Assembly: GCA_031546825.1 (NCBI GenBank)
Contig: JAVBJU010000035.1
Coordinates: 1 to 19,127, forward strand
DNA from: Hohaiivirga sp031546825
Lineage (GTDB): Bacteria; Pseudomonadota; Alphaproteobacteria; Rhizobiales; Beijerinckiaceae
Reading direction: 5' to 3'
DNA length: 19,127 bases
Shown here: in pieces, positions 1 to 7,926 of the stretch
Numbering within the stretch: position 1 is the first letter of the stretch
How the letters are laid out: the number at the start of each line of letters is the position of its first letter
Position numbers and translations under genes: made by a program
Notes under the pieces: model-generated
Told to the model about the DNA's origin: nothing
The model's database searches: none
The model's input: the letters and a program-made list of their open reading frames with translations, nothing else

Positions 1-1
1 G

Positions 2-409
2 GCGGCAACGGCGCTGGTGGAATCGGCGGCAGGTGTTGAGGCGGGAGGCAAAACCGGCATGACCGCTGCATCCGCAGCCTGCATGTTCCTCTTGATGCTG
101 CTGTTCACGCCAATTGTGCTGATGGTGCCGAAGGAAGCGACGGCTCCAGCCCTGATCATGGTTGGGGCTTCGATGTTCGGTGCGGTTCGCAAGGTTGATC
201 TCGACCATTACACCGATGGCCTTGCCGCGCTTTTCATGGTGCTCTTGACGGTGTTGTCCAACAGCTTCGGCACCGGCATTGCCGGGGGCTTGCTGTTTTA
301 TGTCATCATCAAGGTGGCCGCCGGTGAATTCCGCGAGGTGCCTCTGGGCATGTATATTATGACCCTCCCGCTTGGATATTACTTCTGGACGGTTGTCGGA
401 GCGCATTAA
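2..409 (+). CDS. NCS2-family purine permease (AzgA-like), C-terminal part only
   Basis: The visible 135 residues are the C-terminal part of a nucleobase:cation symporter-2 permease that would import adenine, guanine or hypoxanthine through the inner membrane. The reading frame is open from base 2, so the gene starts upstream of the window. The diagnostic segment is ESAAGVEAGGKTGMTA near the start of the visible part, which matches the conserved ESAAG...GG+TG block of AzgA-type permeases. It is followed by an ATAPALI(M)VG block and four hydrophobic segments. The stop codon lies 10 nt before the adenine deaminase start, so the two are almost certainly one operon. That context favours adenine or a related purine as substrate, which is an inference. 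The GTG at 17 is an internal codon, because the family motif begins before it. Confidence 0.85.
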   Translation, partial: AATALVESAAGVEAGGKTGMTAASAACMFLLMLLFTPIVLMVPKEATAPALIMVGASMFGAVRKVDLDHYTDGLAALFMVLLTVLSNSFGTGIAGGLLFYVIIKVAAGEFREVPLGMYIMTLPLGYYFWTVVGAH

Positions 410-419
410 GGGGCTTGCC

Positions 420-2210
420 ATGAGCACGATTTCTCCCAAAACCCGTGCCCGCGCTGTGCGGGCGGCCCAGGGGCTTGAAGCGTTTGACCTGCTGCTAAGC
501 GGCGCAACGCTTGTCGATGTCGCCACCTCGCAATTGCGCAAGGCCGATATAGGCATTGTCGGCAATATGATCGCCAGTGTGCACCCAACAGGCACGCGGT
601 CCGACGCTAACGAGATACGCGATCTCACCGGGCACTACCTCGCACCGGGCTTCATCGACATGCATGTGCATTTCGAAAGCTCGCACATGACACCGGCCAA
701 TTATGCATCCGTCATCGTGCCGCAAGGCACCACAACCATTTTATGCGATCCGCATGAGCTGGCGAACGTGCTCGGTGTTGATGGCGTGCGCTACGGTATC
801 GAGGCCAGTCGTGGGCTGCCTTTGCGCATTCTGTTCTCCGCGCCTTCAAGTGTCCCTTCAACCGAGGGGCTTGAAACCTCCGCCGCTTATTTCGCCGGGC
901 CGGAAATGCAGGAAATGCTTGGTTGGCCGGAAGTGGTCGGTGTGGCCGAAGTCATGGACATGGTTGGCGTTCTCACTGGCTCACGGCGCATGACCGAGAT
1001 TGTCGGCGCGGGCCTTGCCTCCGGAAAGCTGGTTGAAGGTCACGCACGCGGGCTGAAAGGTCCTGGATTACAGGCTTTTCTCGCCGCAGGAATCGCTGCC
1101 GACCACGAATTGATCTCTGCCGAAGATTTCATGGAAAAGCTCATGGCGGGGCTCACCATCGAAATCCGTGGCTCGCACGATTATCTCCTGCCGGATATCG
1201 TAAAAGCCATCAACACGTTGCCCCACGTCTCATCCCAGATCACCATCTGCACCGATGACATCTTCCCCGATGACCTTGTCACCAAGGGCGGCATCTGCGA
1301 TGTGCTGCGCCGTTTCATCCGTTATGGCCTCGACCCCATTGCCGCCATTCGTTGCGCCACACTCAATGCTTCCTACCGCCTGCGTCGCAGTGATATCGGC
1401 TTGATCTCAGCGGGACGTTTTGCCGATATCGTGGTGTTGTCAGATCTCGAAACCCTTAAAATCGACAGCGTCTATGCCTCTGGCGAGCGCATTAACAAAG
1501 GCAGCAAGATCAAGGGCCCGACTGTCGCTGGCATGGCGGCACGCTGCGCGACCATGAAGGTTCCGCCCCTGTCGCTCGACGATTTTGAGGTCAAGGTGCC
1601 CAATGTCGCCGATGGTACCCACCGTTTGCGCAGCATTTATGGTGCCCGCTTCACCGAATGGCGCGAGAGTGATTTCGAAGTTCGCAATGGGCGGGTTGTC
1701 ATTCCTGAGGATTTCAACCGCATCTTCATCTGCAATCGCCACGGCAAGCCGGATACGCAACCGCAATGCGCCTTGCTCAATGGCTGGGGCCATATGGGTG
1801 GCGCAGTTGCAACCTCCTACTCCCATGATTCCCATAATCTCGTCGTGCTCGGCCACAAGCCGGAAGACATGCTGGTTGCGGCCCAACATCTCGTGTCCAC
1901 GGGTGGCGGGTTCTGCATTGTTCGCGATGGCAAGGTGATTGCCGACGTCAAGTTGCCGATTGCCGGAATGCTGTCTGAAGAAGAGCCCGAAGTGCTGGCA
2001 CAAGCCTTCCGCGACCTCAAGGCCGCCGCGGACACCGTCATGGAGTGGGAACCTCCCTTCAGGGTCTTCAAGGCCATCGAGGGCACAAGTCTTGCATGTA
2101 ATGCCGGGCCTCACCTCACCGATCTTGGCCTAACAGACGGCGGTACAAAGGAAATTTTTCCTATTTTAGCCTCGGAAAATCCGACGAAAGCCAAGCTGGT
2201 TCTGACCTGA
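420..2210 (+). CDS. ade: Adenine deaminase
   Basis: This cytoplasmic metalloenzyme of the amidohydrolase superfamily hydrolyses adenine to hypoxanthine and ammonia. The 596-residue length is normal for the family. Visible metal-site elements are H82 and H84 in GFIDMHVHFES, the CDPHE motif at 109-113, E177 in VAEVMD, H208 in EGHARGL, H229 in ADHE, and the aspartates of CTDD at 277-280. The C-terminal adenine deaminase domain spans roughly residues 415-590 and contains the GGGFCIVRDGKV segment. ATG 420 is preferred because an AAGGGG ribosome site sits 7 nt upstream; a TTG at 372 in the same frame would overlap the permease. Coupling to the upstream purine permease supports adenine salvage or use as a nitrogen source. 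No strong terminator follows the gene, only weak stems at 2216-2257. Confidence 0.93.
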   Translation: MSTISPKTRARAVRAAQGLEAFDLLLSGATLVDVATSQLRKADIGIVGNMIASVHPTGTRSDANEIRDLTGHYLAPGFIDMHVHFESSHMTPANYASVIVPQGTTTILCDPHELANVLGVDGVRYGIEASRGLPLRILFSAPSSVPSTEGLETSAAYFAGPEMQEMLGWPEVVGVAEVMDMVGVLTGSRRMTEIVGAGLASGKLVEGHARGLKGPGLQAFLAAGIAADHELISAEDFMEKLMAGLTIEIRGSHDYLLPDIVKAINTLPHVSSQITICTDDIFPDDLVTKGGICDVLRRFIRYGLDPIAAIRCATLNASYRLRRSDIGLISAGRFADIVVLSDLETLKIDSVYASGERINKGSKIKGPTVAGMAARCATMKVPPLSLDDFEVKVPNVADGTHRLRSIYGARFTEWRESDFEVRNGRVVIPEDFNRIFICNRHGKPDTQPQCALLNGWGHMGGAVATSYSHDSHNLVVLGHKPEDMLVAAQHLVSTGGGFCIVRDGKVIADVKLPIAGMLSEEEPEVLAQAFRDLKAAADTVMEWEPPFRVFKAIEGTSLACNAGPHLTDLGLTDGGTKEIFPILASENPTKAKLVLT

Positions 2211-2215
2211 AAAAA

Positions 2216-2257
2216 CGCTGGGATGGCAGAAAACTGCTTCGACCACTAAACCCAGCG
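2216..2257 (+). repeat. Nested inverted repeat after adenine deaminase
   Basis: CGCTGGG (2216-2222) pairs perfectly with CCCAGCG (2251-2257), and a smaller GCAG-AAAA-CTGC hairpin lies inside (2226-2237). It begins five bases after the ade stop codon. No T tract follows, so a classical intrinsic terminator is not supported. It could act as a 3' end stabilising structure or a Rho-associated pause; this is inferred from folding by eye only. Confidence 0.35.
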
Positions 2258-2310
2258 CAACAAACCAAACGAAATGGTGGATGATTCGAATAAATCGTTC
2301 CCCCCCGTTA

Positions 2311-2342
2311 TTGACAGGAACAATTTGAGAGAGGCACAAATA
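2311..2342 (+). promoter_or_regulatory. Possible promoter for the 5-oxoproline module
   Basis: A perfect TTGACA (2311-2316) lies in the AT-richer gap before the DUF969 gene. The best -10-like hexamers are poor (CACAAA at 2335-2340 or CAAATA at 2337-2342), with long spacers of 18-20 nt. The position, about 60 nt upstream of the first gene of the next operon, is right for a promoter. The weak -10 element keeps the call tentative. Confidence 0.3.
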
Positions 2343-2377
2343 GATGCTTCTTAACTGATTTCCTCAAGGGGGTATTT

Positions 2378-3121
2378 ATGGCAGGCAGTGTCGTCAGCCT
2401 ATGGCCGCTAATTGGAGTAGCCATAATCGCTGTAGGTTTTGCTCTACGGCTCAATCCCATGCTCGCGGTCATCGTGGCGACAGTTGTCACCGCCTTTGCT
2501 GCCGGATTCAATGCTGAGTTGGTGCTCACCACCATTGGCAAGGGTTTTCTAGCAACGCGCAATCTTCCGCTGATCATCTTTATGCCGCTTGCGGTGATCG
2601 GGCTGCTTGAGCGCCACGGCCTGCGCCAACAGTCGCAGAATTTCATCAGCAGTATCAAGGCGGCAACGGCTGGGCGTCTGCTGATTGTTTACCTCGCCAT
2701 ACGCCAGTTGACGGCGGCAGCGGGCCTCACCAGCCTTGGTGGGCATCCGCAAATGGTCCGCCCGCTGATCGCCCCGATGGCTGAAGGTGCAACGGAAAAC
2801 CGTTACGGCTCCCTGCCTGATCGCATCCGCCACAAAATCCGGGCTTTCGCCGCGGCGGCCGACAATGTCGGCCTGTTCTTCGGTGAGGACATTTTCGTGG
2901 CGTTTGGTGCCATCGTGCTGATGACCACATTCCTCAGCAAACAGGGCATTGAGGTGGCTCCCATTCATGTGGCGCTGTGGGGCATTCCCTCCGCTATCGC
3001 CGCCTTTGTGATCCACGCCTGGCGCACCTACCGCCTGGATGCGGAACTCCATAGGGAACTCTCACAATCCACAGCCGAGCCCAAAGATGGTGTCGCGGCC
3101 CATACCGGCGCGGGAGAGTGA
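2378..3121 (+). CDS. DUF969 family membrane protein, probable subunit of a 5-oxoproline or pyroglutamyl-peptide transporter
   Basis: This 247-residue inner-membrane protein belongs to the DUF969 family, whose biochemical function is not established as far as I know. About six hydrophobic segments are visible, at roughly residues 6-24, 27-44, 61-80, 97-118, 160-186 and 195-215. Between them are polar conserved-looking loops, notably GGHPQMVRPLIAPMAEGA and NVGLFFGEDIF. ATG 2378 has an AAGGGGG ribosome site just upstream. The stop is one base before the DUF979 start, so the two are translationally coupled, and DUF969 and DUF979 usually occur as a pair. The pcp-pxpA-pxpBC genes directly downstream suggest import of 5-oxoproline or of peptides carrying it. 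The transporter role is an inference from topology and neighbourhood. Confidence 0.8.
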   Translation: MAGSVVSLWPLIGVAIIAVGFALRLNPMLAVIVATVVTAFAAGFNAELVLTTIGKGFLATRNLPLIIFMPLAVIGLLERHGLRQQSQNFISSIKAATAGRLLIVYLAIRQLTAAAGLTSLGGHPQMVRPLIAPMAEGATENRYGSLPDRIRHKIRAFAAAADNVGLFFGEDIFVAFGAIVLMTTFLSKQGIEVAPIHVALWGIPSAIAAFVIHAWRTYRLDAELHRELSQSTAEPKDGVAAHTGAGE

Positions 3122-3122
3122 T

Positions 3123-4079
3123 ATGACACTGACCCTCAACCATCTTTTCTATCTCGTCGGCGCGATCCTTGCGATTGTCGCCATTATGTCGGCTCTTGAT
3201 ACCAAAAATCCAAAACGTCTCACCACGGGCTTGTTCTGGGGGCTTTATGCCTTGGGTTTCCTATTCGGTGATTTTGTTCCGCCGATGTGGGTCGGCGTTG
3301 GCGTTATCGCGCTTGGTCTGATCGGCGGGCTCAATCTGGTCGGCGCGGGATCCCATACCCTTCCGAGTACAGCAGAATACGTGGCGAGCGCCAAACGTCT
3401 CGGCAATATGCTCTTCATGCCTGCCTTGACCATTCCGGTCCTGACCGTGATTGGAACACTGGCTGCGCCACATATTTACGTTGGCGGGAAACCGTTGCTC
3501 TTCCCGGCAAGCGCCACGCTGCTCGCCATGAGCCTCAGTTGCCTCATCGCCCTTGCCTTCGCTTGCGGTATCACGCGCGAAACCCCGGTTCAGGGTATCC
3601 GCGAAGCGCGCCGGTTGATTGACGCAGTGGGCTGGGCGCTGGTTTTGCCGCAGATGCTCGGTATGCTCGGCTTAGTGTTTTCCGATGCGGGCGTTGGTAA
3701 GGCGGTTGCCCACCTCACCACGGCGTACATCAATATGGACTTCAAGTTCGTAGCCGTCGCGGTTTATGTGGTGGGCATGGCGCTCTTCACTGTCATCATG
3801 GGCAACGGCTTTGCCGCTTTCCCGGTGATGACCGGCGGTGTTGCTCTACCGTTCCTGATCCACGTTTATCACGGTAATCCTGCGGTTATTGCGGCAGTTG
3901 GTATGCTCTCGGGCTATTGCGGCACGCTGATGACCCCGATGGCGGCCAACTTCAACATCGTCCCCGCCGCACTTCTGGAACTGCCGGATAAAAACGCTGT
4001 TATCCGCGCTCAAATCCCAACAGCTTTGATGCTTCTGATCGCGAATGTCTTCATTCTTTACTTCCTGATGAACATTTAA
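3123..4079 (+). CDS. DUF979 family membrane protein, probable permease partner of the DUF969 protein
   Basis: This is a 318-residue, very hydrophobic protein of the DUF979 family with about nine or ten predicted membrane segments. Two glycine- and proline-rich stretches near the C-terminal third, GNGFAAFPVMTGG and GYCGTLMTPMAANFN, look like paired discontinuous-helix motifs of secondary carriers. That resemblance suggests this subunit carries the transport path, an inference rather than known family biochemistry. ATG 3123 is chosen because it lies one base after the DUF969 stop with a GGGAGAG ribosome site inside the preceding gene. An in-frame start at 3039 would overlap DUF969 by over 80 nt and add a polar tail without membrane character. 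Expression should be coupled to DUF969. A 111-nt gap follows before pcp. Confidence 0.82.
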   Translation: MTLTLNHLFYLVGAILAIVAIMSALDTKNPKRLTTGLFWGLYALGFLFGDFVPPMWVGVGVIALGLIGGLNLVGAGSHTLPSTAEYVASAKRLGNMLFMPALTIPVLTVIGTLAAPHIYVGGKPLLFPASATLLAMSLSCLIALAFACGITRETPVQGIREARRLIDAVGWALVLPQMLGMLGLVFSDAGVGKAVAHLTTAYINMDFKFVAVAVYVVGMALFTVIMGNGFAAFPVMTGGVALPFLIHVYHGNPAVIAAVGMLSGYCGTLMTPMAANFNIVPAALLELPDKNAVIRAQIPTALMLLIANVFILYFLMNI

Positions 4080-4135
4080 AACGCTGTGTTATCTCGAAGT
4101 TCCAGCCGTAAATTCATCAGGCTGAGATATTTAAT

Positions 4136-4168
4136 CCGAAAGACGTCTCATTTCGAAACGCCTTTCGG
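4136..4168 (+). repeat. Inverted repeat in the pcp leader
   Basis: CCGAAAG (4136-4142) is the exact reverse complement of CTTTCGG (4162-4168), with a 19-nt loop, ending 22 nt before the pcp start codon and just before its GGGAAG ribosome site. It could be a leader stem that modulates pcp translation or a weak intercistronic processing site. There is no T tract, so it does not look like a terminator. Confidence 0.3.
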
Positions 4169-4190
4169 CCCAACTGGGAAGTGAAGACCG

Positions 4191-4859
4191 ATGAAAGCAA
4201 TAGCAAGCGGTTGTGTACTGATCACGGGCTTTGAGCCCTTCGATAAGGACACCGTCAATCCGTCCTGGGAAGTTGCCCGAGCGCTGGATGGCAGCACGTG
4301 CGCCGGAAGCGCCATAAAGGCTGTTCAGCTTCCCTGTCGATTTGGTGAAGCGCTCGATGCGCTCGATGCCGCTCTCGCAGCCACGAAGCCGCAACTTGTG
4401 ATTATGCTGGGCCTTGCCAATGGGCGCACCGAAATCACACCCGAGCGGATAGCCATCAACGTCGATGACGCGCGTATTCCCGATAACGGCAAGAAGCAAC
4501 CGATCGACGCTCCCGTCGTCATAGGTGGGCCAGCCGCTTATTTCACCACATTGCCGATAAAGGCTATCGTGCGCGATCTGCGTGCGGGCGGTATTCCAAC
4601 TTCGGTCTCAAACACCGCTGGCACCTACGTGTGCAACCACAGCTTTTATGGGCTGATGCATCGGCTCGCGACCGTTCCTGCCCTTGCGGGCGTGCGGGGC
4701 GGCTTCATTCACCTGCCTCATCTTCCCGAACAATCCGCCCGCATTCCCGGTGTGCCAAGCATGGCGCTTCTCACGCAGGTCGAAGGCATAAAGCTCCTCA
4801 TCAAAACCGCGCTCAAGGTCAAGGAAGACATCCGTGAAGGCGCTGGTCGCGATCATTGA
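4191..4859 (+). CDS. pcp: Pyrrolidone-carboxylate peptidase (pyroglutamyl peptidase I, family C15)
   Basis: This cytoplasmic cysteine peptidase removes N-terminal pyroglutamate (5-oxoproline) from peptides. The length of 222 residues is normal. All family landmarks are present: LITGFEPFDKDTVNPSW near the N-terminus, catalytic Glu85 in ITPERIAIN, catalytic Cys148 in AGTYVCNH, and catalytic His174 in GGFIHLPHLPEQ. I aligned these by eye with the Bacillus Glu81/Cys144/His168 triad. There is no signal peptide, so substrate peptides must be imported or come from intracellular turnover. A GGGAAG site precedes ATG 4191. The pxpA start lies 20 nt after the stop. Together with the downstream genes it forms a pathway from pyroglutamyl-peptide to free 5-oxoproline to glutamate. 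Confidence 0.95.
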   Translation: MKAIASGCVLITGFEPFDKDTVNPSWEVARALDGSTCAGSAIKAVQLPCRFGEALDALDAALAATKPQLVIMLGLANGRTEITPERIAINVDDARIPDNGKKQPIDAPVVIGGPAAYFTTLPIKAIVRDLRAGGIPTSVSNTAGTYVCNHSFYGLMHRLATVPALAGVRGGFIHLPHLPEQSARIPGVPSMALLTQVEGIKLLIKTALKVKEDIREGAGRDH

Positions 4860-4879
4860 TATTTAAAAGGATTCCCCCG

Positions 4880-5641
4880 ATGAAAGTCGACATGAACAGC
4901 GATCTCGGCGAGAGTTTCGGCGCCTGGCGGATGGGCGAAGATGCAAAAATGCTTGATATCGTTTCGAGCGCCAATATCGCCTGTGGTTTCCATGCCGGCG
5001 ACCCTGCCGGGATCATGAGCACGGTTCAGGCCGCCAAGGCCAAGGGTGTTGCCGTGGGTGCCCATGTCTCCTACCCCGACCTCGTGGGCTTTGGTCGCCG
5101 TAACATGGATGTTGGTAGCGCGGATCTCAAGGCCGATGTTATCTACCAGATCGGCGCGATCATGGGTTTGGCCCAGGCTGCGGGCACCAAAGTGACCTTC
5201 GTCAAGCCGCATGGTGCCCTCTACAACACCATCGCCCACGACAAACGTCAGGCGCAGGCTGTCATTGAGGGTATGCTTGCCATCGACAAAAAGCTGGTGC
5301 TCGTGGCGCTCGCTGGCGCCCCTCTGATTGACTGGGCTGAAACGGCAGGTCTGCGCACGGTTTCTGAAGTTTTTGCCGACCGCGCTTATATGCCCGACGG
5401 CCAGTTGGTGCCACGCAGCCGTGAAGGTTCGGTTCTGCACGACCCGAAGGAAATCGCTTCTCGTATGCTGCATCTGGTCAAAGAAGGCACGGTTAAGGCG
5501 ATTGACGGATCAACCATCCGCCTCAAGGCCGATTCAATCTGCGTCCATGGTGACAGCCCCGGCGCGGTTTCCATGGCCGCTGAGTTGCGCAAGCTTCTGG
5601 AAAGCTCTGGCGTTACGGTTCAACCCTTTGCTGCTTCCTGA
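4880..5641 (+). CDS. pxpA: 5-oxoprolinase subunit PxpA (LamB/YcsF family)
   Basis: PxpA is one of three subunits of the prokaryotic ATP-dependent 5-oxoprolinase that opens 5-oxoproline to L-glutamate in the cytoplasm. The 253-residue protein has the family signatures in order: DMNSDLGES at 4-12, NIACGFHAGDP at 32-42, the AHVSYPDL and GFGRR blocks within 60-74, KPHGALYN at 109-116, EVFADR at 163-168 and CVHGDSP at 221-227. ATG 4880 gives the canonical MKVD(M/L)NSDLGES start and follows an AAAAGG site. The in-frame ATG at 4856 would overlap the pcp stop and add an atypical tail. It lies between pcp and the pxpBC fusion with short gaps of 20 and 9 nt, consistent with one operon. Confidence 0.95.
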   Translation: MKVDMNSDLGESFGAWRMGEDAKMLDIVSSANIACGFHAGDPAGIMSTVQAAKAKGVAVGAHVSYPDLVGFGRRNMDVGSADLKADVIYQIGAIMGLAQAAGTKVTFVKPHGALYNTIAHDKRQAQAVIEGMLAIDKKLVLVALAGAPLIDWAETAGLRTVSEVFADRAYMPDGQLVPRSREGSVLHDPKEIASRMLHLVKEGTVKAIDGSTIRLKADSICVHGDSPGAVSMAAELRKLLESSGVTVQPFAAS

Positions 5642-5650
5642 GGATATTTC

Positions 5651-7231
5651 ATGCGCGTTTTGCCAGTTAATCTGAATACTATCCTTATCGAGCTCGACGA
5701 CCTTGCCCAGACGCTCGCCTTAATGGCGTCACTGCAATCAGATCCCATTGGGGCCATCGAGGAAATCGTGCCAGCGGCACGCACCCTGATGCTTCGTCTC
5801 AATCCGGCAATCGTCGATCGCAGCAAGATTTTGCAGGAAATCGCCAACCGGCGTCTCGACAGAGTTGTTGAACGCGCCGGTCGGCGCATCGAAATCCCGG
5901 TTAGCTATAACGGCGAGGATCTGGAAGAAGTGGCGCGCATCGTCGGCATCACGCCCGAGGAAGTGGTCCGCCGCCACACCGGCACCGATTATGTCGTCGC
6001 CTTCACTGGCTTTGCTCCGGGGTTTGCCTACCTTTCCGGCGGAGATCCCAGCCTCAATGTGCCGAGGCGCGGCACGCCCCGTCCGAGCCTGCCCGCCGGA
6101 TCTGTGGCGCTCGCCGGTGGCTTCAGTGCGGTCTATCCGCAGGCAAGCCCAGGCGGCTGGCAGATCATTGGGTCAACGGACGCACCGATGTGGGATCTTG
6201 ACCGTGATCAGCCAGCTCTTTTGCAACCCGGCGACCATGTGCGGTTCACCGTTGCGGCTTCGCAGAGCTCGGGAGCGACCGCCGCGCCTGTACAGCCCTC
6301 TCTGCCGCAGGCCGGTCCCCTGCAAATCCGCAACAGTGGTCTGCTTTCGATTTTCCAGGATGCCGGGCGTCCTGGCCAGGCTAAACAAGGTGTCTCGGTT
6401 TCCGGTGCCATGGACAAAGCCTCGCTCGCCGCAGCAAACCGGTTGGTTGGAAACTCTGAGAACGAAGCCTGTGTTGAAACCGCCTATGGCAGGCTGGAGC
6501 TTGCCTGTATCAGCGATTGTCTGGTTGCTGTGACCGGCGCGCAATGCCCAGTCACCGTCACAGATAACCAGGGCAATGCTCATGCGGTATCCGGCAATAG
6601 CGCCATACAACTGACCGCCGGTAGCAGCCTGAAACTTGGCGAGCCCATAGCCGGCGTCTTTTCCTACCTCGCAGTGCGGGGCGGTTTTGACGTGCCGCAT
6701 GTGCTCGGCAGTGCATCGACCGATTTCATGGCTAAGATCGGCCGGATGCTTGGCGCAGGAGAGTATCTGCCTGTGAAGAAAGCCGGGAATGCAACACCAA
6801 GCCTTACAGCAGTGCCCGCGGGCTTGCCAAAGGCCAGGGAAATGTCCGTCATTGACGTGGTTCTTGGCCCACGTGCCGATTGGTTCTCCCAAGAATCCCT
6901 CGACCTGTTCGCTTCGCAGATATGGACCGTGACGGTGCAGTCAAATCGCGTGGGCTTACGTCTTTCGGGAGCGACCCCGCTGACACGGTCGGAGGCTATG
7001 GAGGGCAAAGAGTTGCCGAGCGAGGGCACGGTCCGTGGCGCGATCCAGATTCCGGCCGCAGGTCAGCCCATCCTGTTCATGGCGGACCACCCGCTGACCG
7101 GCGGCTACCCTGTCATTGCCTGCGTTGCCGAGTATCACCTCGACTTTGCCGGGCAGTTGCCAATCAATGCGCAGATTCGCTTTCGCCCAATCCGTGCATT
7201 TGAAACTGTCGAAATCGGCAAAACCAGCTAA
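5651..7231 (+). CDS. 5-oxoprolinase PxpB-PxpC fusion protein (KipI-KipA domains in one chain)
   Basis: This 526-residue protein joins the other two 5-oxoprolinase subunits. Residues 1 to about 202 are the PxpB/KipI domain, with HTGTDYVV at 109-116, TGFAPGFAYLSG at 119-130 and PRRGTPRPSLPAGSVALAG at 138-156. A linker rich in Ala, Pro and Gln covers about 203-222. Residues 223 to about 520 are the PxpC/KipA (AHS2) domain, with SIFQDAGRPG at 233-242, SGAMDK at 251-256, FSYLAVRGGFDVP at 337-349, SNRVGLRL at 431-438, SEGTVRGAIQIP at 457-468 and LTGGYP at 482-487. Many bacteria encode these as separate genes, often overlapping. There is no stop or frameshift at the junction. An AGGA site overlapping the pxpA stop codon precedes ATG 5651, giving strong translational coupling. 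Confidence 0.93.
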   Translation: MRVLPVNLNTILIELDDLAQTLALMASLQSDPIGAIEEIVPAARTLMLRLNPAIVDRSKILQEIANRRLDRVVERAGRRIEIPVSYNGEDLEEVARIVGITPEEVVRRHTGTDYVVAFTGFAPGFAYLSGGDPSLNVPRRGTPRPSLPAGSVALAGGFSAVYPQASPGGWQIIGSTDAPMWDLDRDQPALLQPGDHVRFTVAASQSSGATAAPVQPSLPQAGPLQIRNSGLLSIFQDAGRPGQAKQGVSVSGAMDKASLAAANRLVGNSENEACVETAYGRLELACISDCLVAVTGAQCPVTVTDNQGNAHAVSGNSAIQLTAGSSLKLGEPIAGVFSYLAVRGGFDVPHVLGSASTDFMAKIGRMLGAGEYLPVKKAGNATPSLTAVPAGLPKAREMSVIDVVLGPRADWFSQESLDLFASQIWTVTVQSNRVGLRLSGATPLTRSEAMEGKELPSEGTVRGAIQIPAAGQPILFMADHPLTGGYPVIACVAEYHLDFAGQLPINAQIRFRPIRAFETVEIGKTS

Positions 7232-7305
7232 AGGCAGAGGCTGGCTGTGTATCTCGTGCATGGTCGGCCCTGTCTCCCAAAAGTACCGTTGTTCAAGGAG
7301 CGGTT

Positions 7306-7926
7306 ATGATTGCCCTCTTCCGCCGTCTTCTTGTTATGATCGTGCGCCTTCTGGTGGGCGCGCGCAGCGATTGGCGTGGATGTGCTCCGGATACCCGTCG
7401 CCGCATCTATTTCGCCAATCATTCCAGCCATTTCGATACCGTCGCGGTGATGGCGGCCCTACCGTGGGAAGTGCGCAGGCTTACCCATCCGGTTGCTGCC
7501 AAAGATTATTGGGATGCAACCCCCTTGCGTCGATTCATCGCCATAAGGGGCTTGCGCGCCGTCCTGATTGACCGAAAGCCCACACGTCACAGCGACCCGA
7601 TGGAGCGCCTTGAGCACCTCCTCACGGAAGGCCGCTCGCTCCTCATCTTCCCCGAAGGCACGCGCAGCACCACCGACGATACGGGCCCCTTCAAAGGCGG
7701 CCTGTTTCGCCTCGCCCAGAAAAACCCCGATATCGAATTCATTCCGGTCTATCTCGATAACCTGCGGCGCATCATGCCAAAGGGCAGCTTTTTACTGGTG
7801 CCCATCACCTGCACCGCCCGTTTTGGTGAACCCTTACGCATCGCCGCCGATGAACCCCGCGCAGACTTCCTTGAGCGCGCCCGCGCAGCGCTTCTTGCTC
7901 TCGCCGAACCGGATACAAAGCCATGA
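7306..7926 (+). CDS. 1-acyl-sn-glycerol-3-phosphate acyltransferase-like protein (PlsC family)
   Basis: This 206-residue membrane-associated acyltransferase would transfer a fatty acyl chain to lysophosphatidate or a related lipid. Family motif I is ANHSSHFD (His39 and Asp44 as the catalytic pair), motif III is FPEGTR at 115-120 and motif IV is IPVYLDN at 146-152. One N-terminal hydrophobic segment (about residues 3-17) may anchor it. An AAGGAG ribosome site lies 5 nt before ATG 7306. The gap after pxpBC is 74 nt with no visible terminator, so read-through from the upstream operon is possible. The stop overlaps the next start as ATGA, so it is translationally coupled to a CDP-diacylglycerol synthase-like gene. 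The pair would make phosphatidate and then CDP-diacylglycerol, probably for a special lipid because housekeeping plsC and cdsA are usually elsewhere. Confidence 0.9.
   Translation: MIALFRRLLVMIVRLLVGARSDWRGCAPDTRRRIYFANHSSHFDTVAVMAALPWEVRRLTHPVAAKDYWDATPLRRFIAIRGLRAVLIDRKPTRHSDPMERLEHLLTEGRSLLIFPEGTRSTTDDTGPFKGGLFRLAQKNPDIEFIPVYLDNLRRIMPKGSFLLVPITCTARFGEPLRIAADEPRADFLERARAALLALAEPDTKP

Noticed and set aside
1440..2114. Long open frame on the - strand inside adenine deaminase (224 codons)
   Set aside because: It lies wholly within a gene with intact catalytic motifs, has no family features or ribosome site, and is explained by antisense codon bias in GC-rich DNA.
2216..2257. Intrinsic terminator for adenine deaminase
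   Set aside because: The 7-bp stem has a 28-nt loop and no T tract, so it does not meet the requirements of an intrinsic terminator. It is kept only as an inverted repeat.
6173..6892. Long open frame on the - strand inside pxpBC (239 codons)
   Set aside because: Antisense to a well-supported enzyme with motifs spread along its whole length; the translated sequence shows no recognisable domain.
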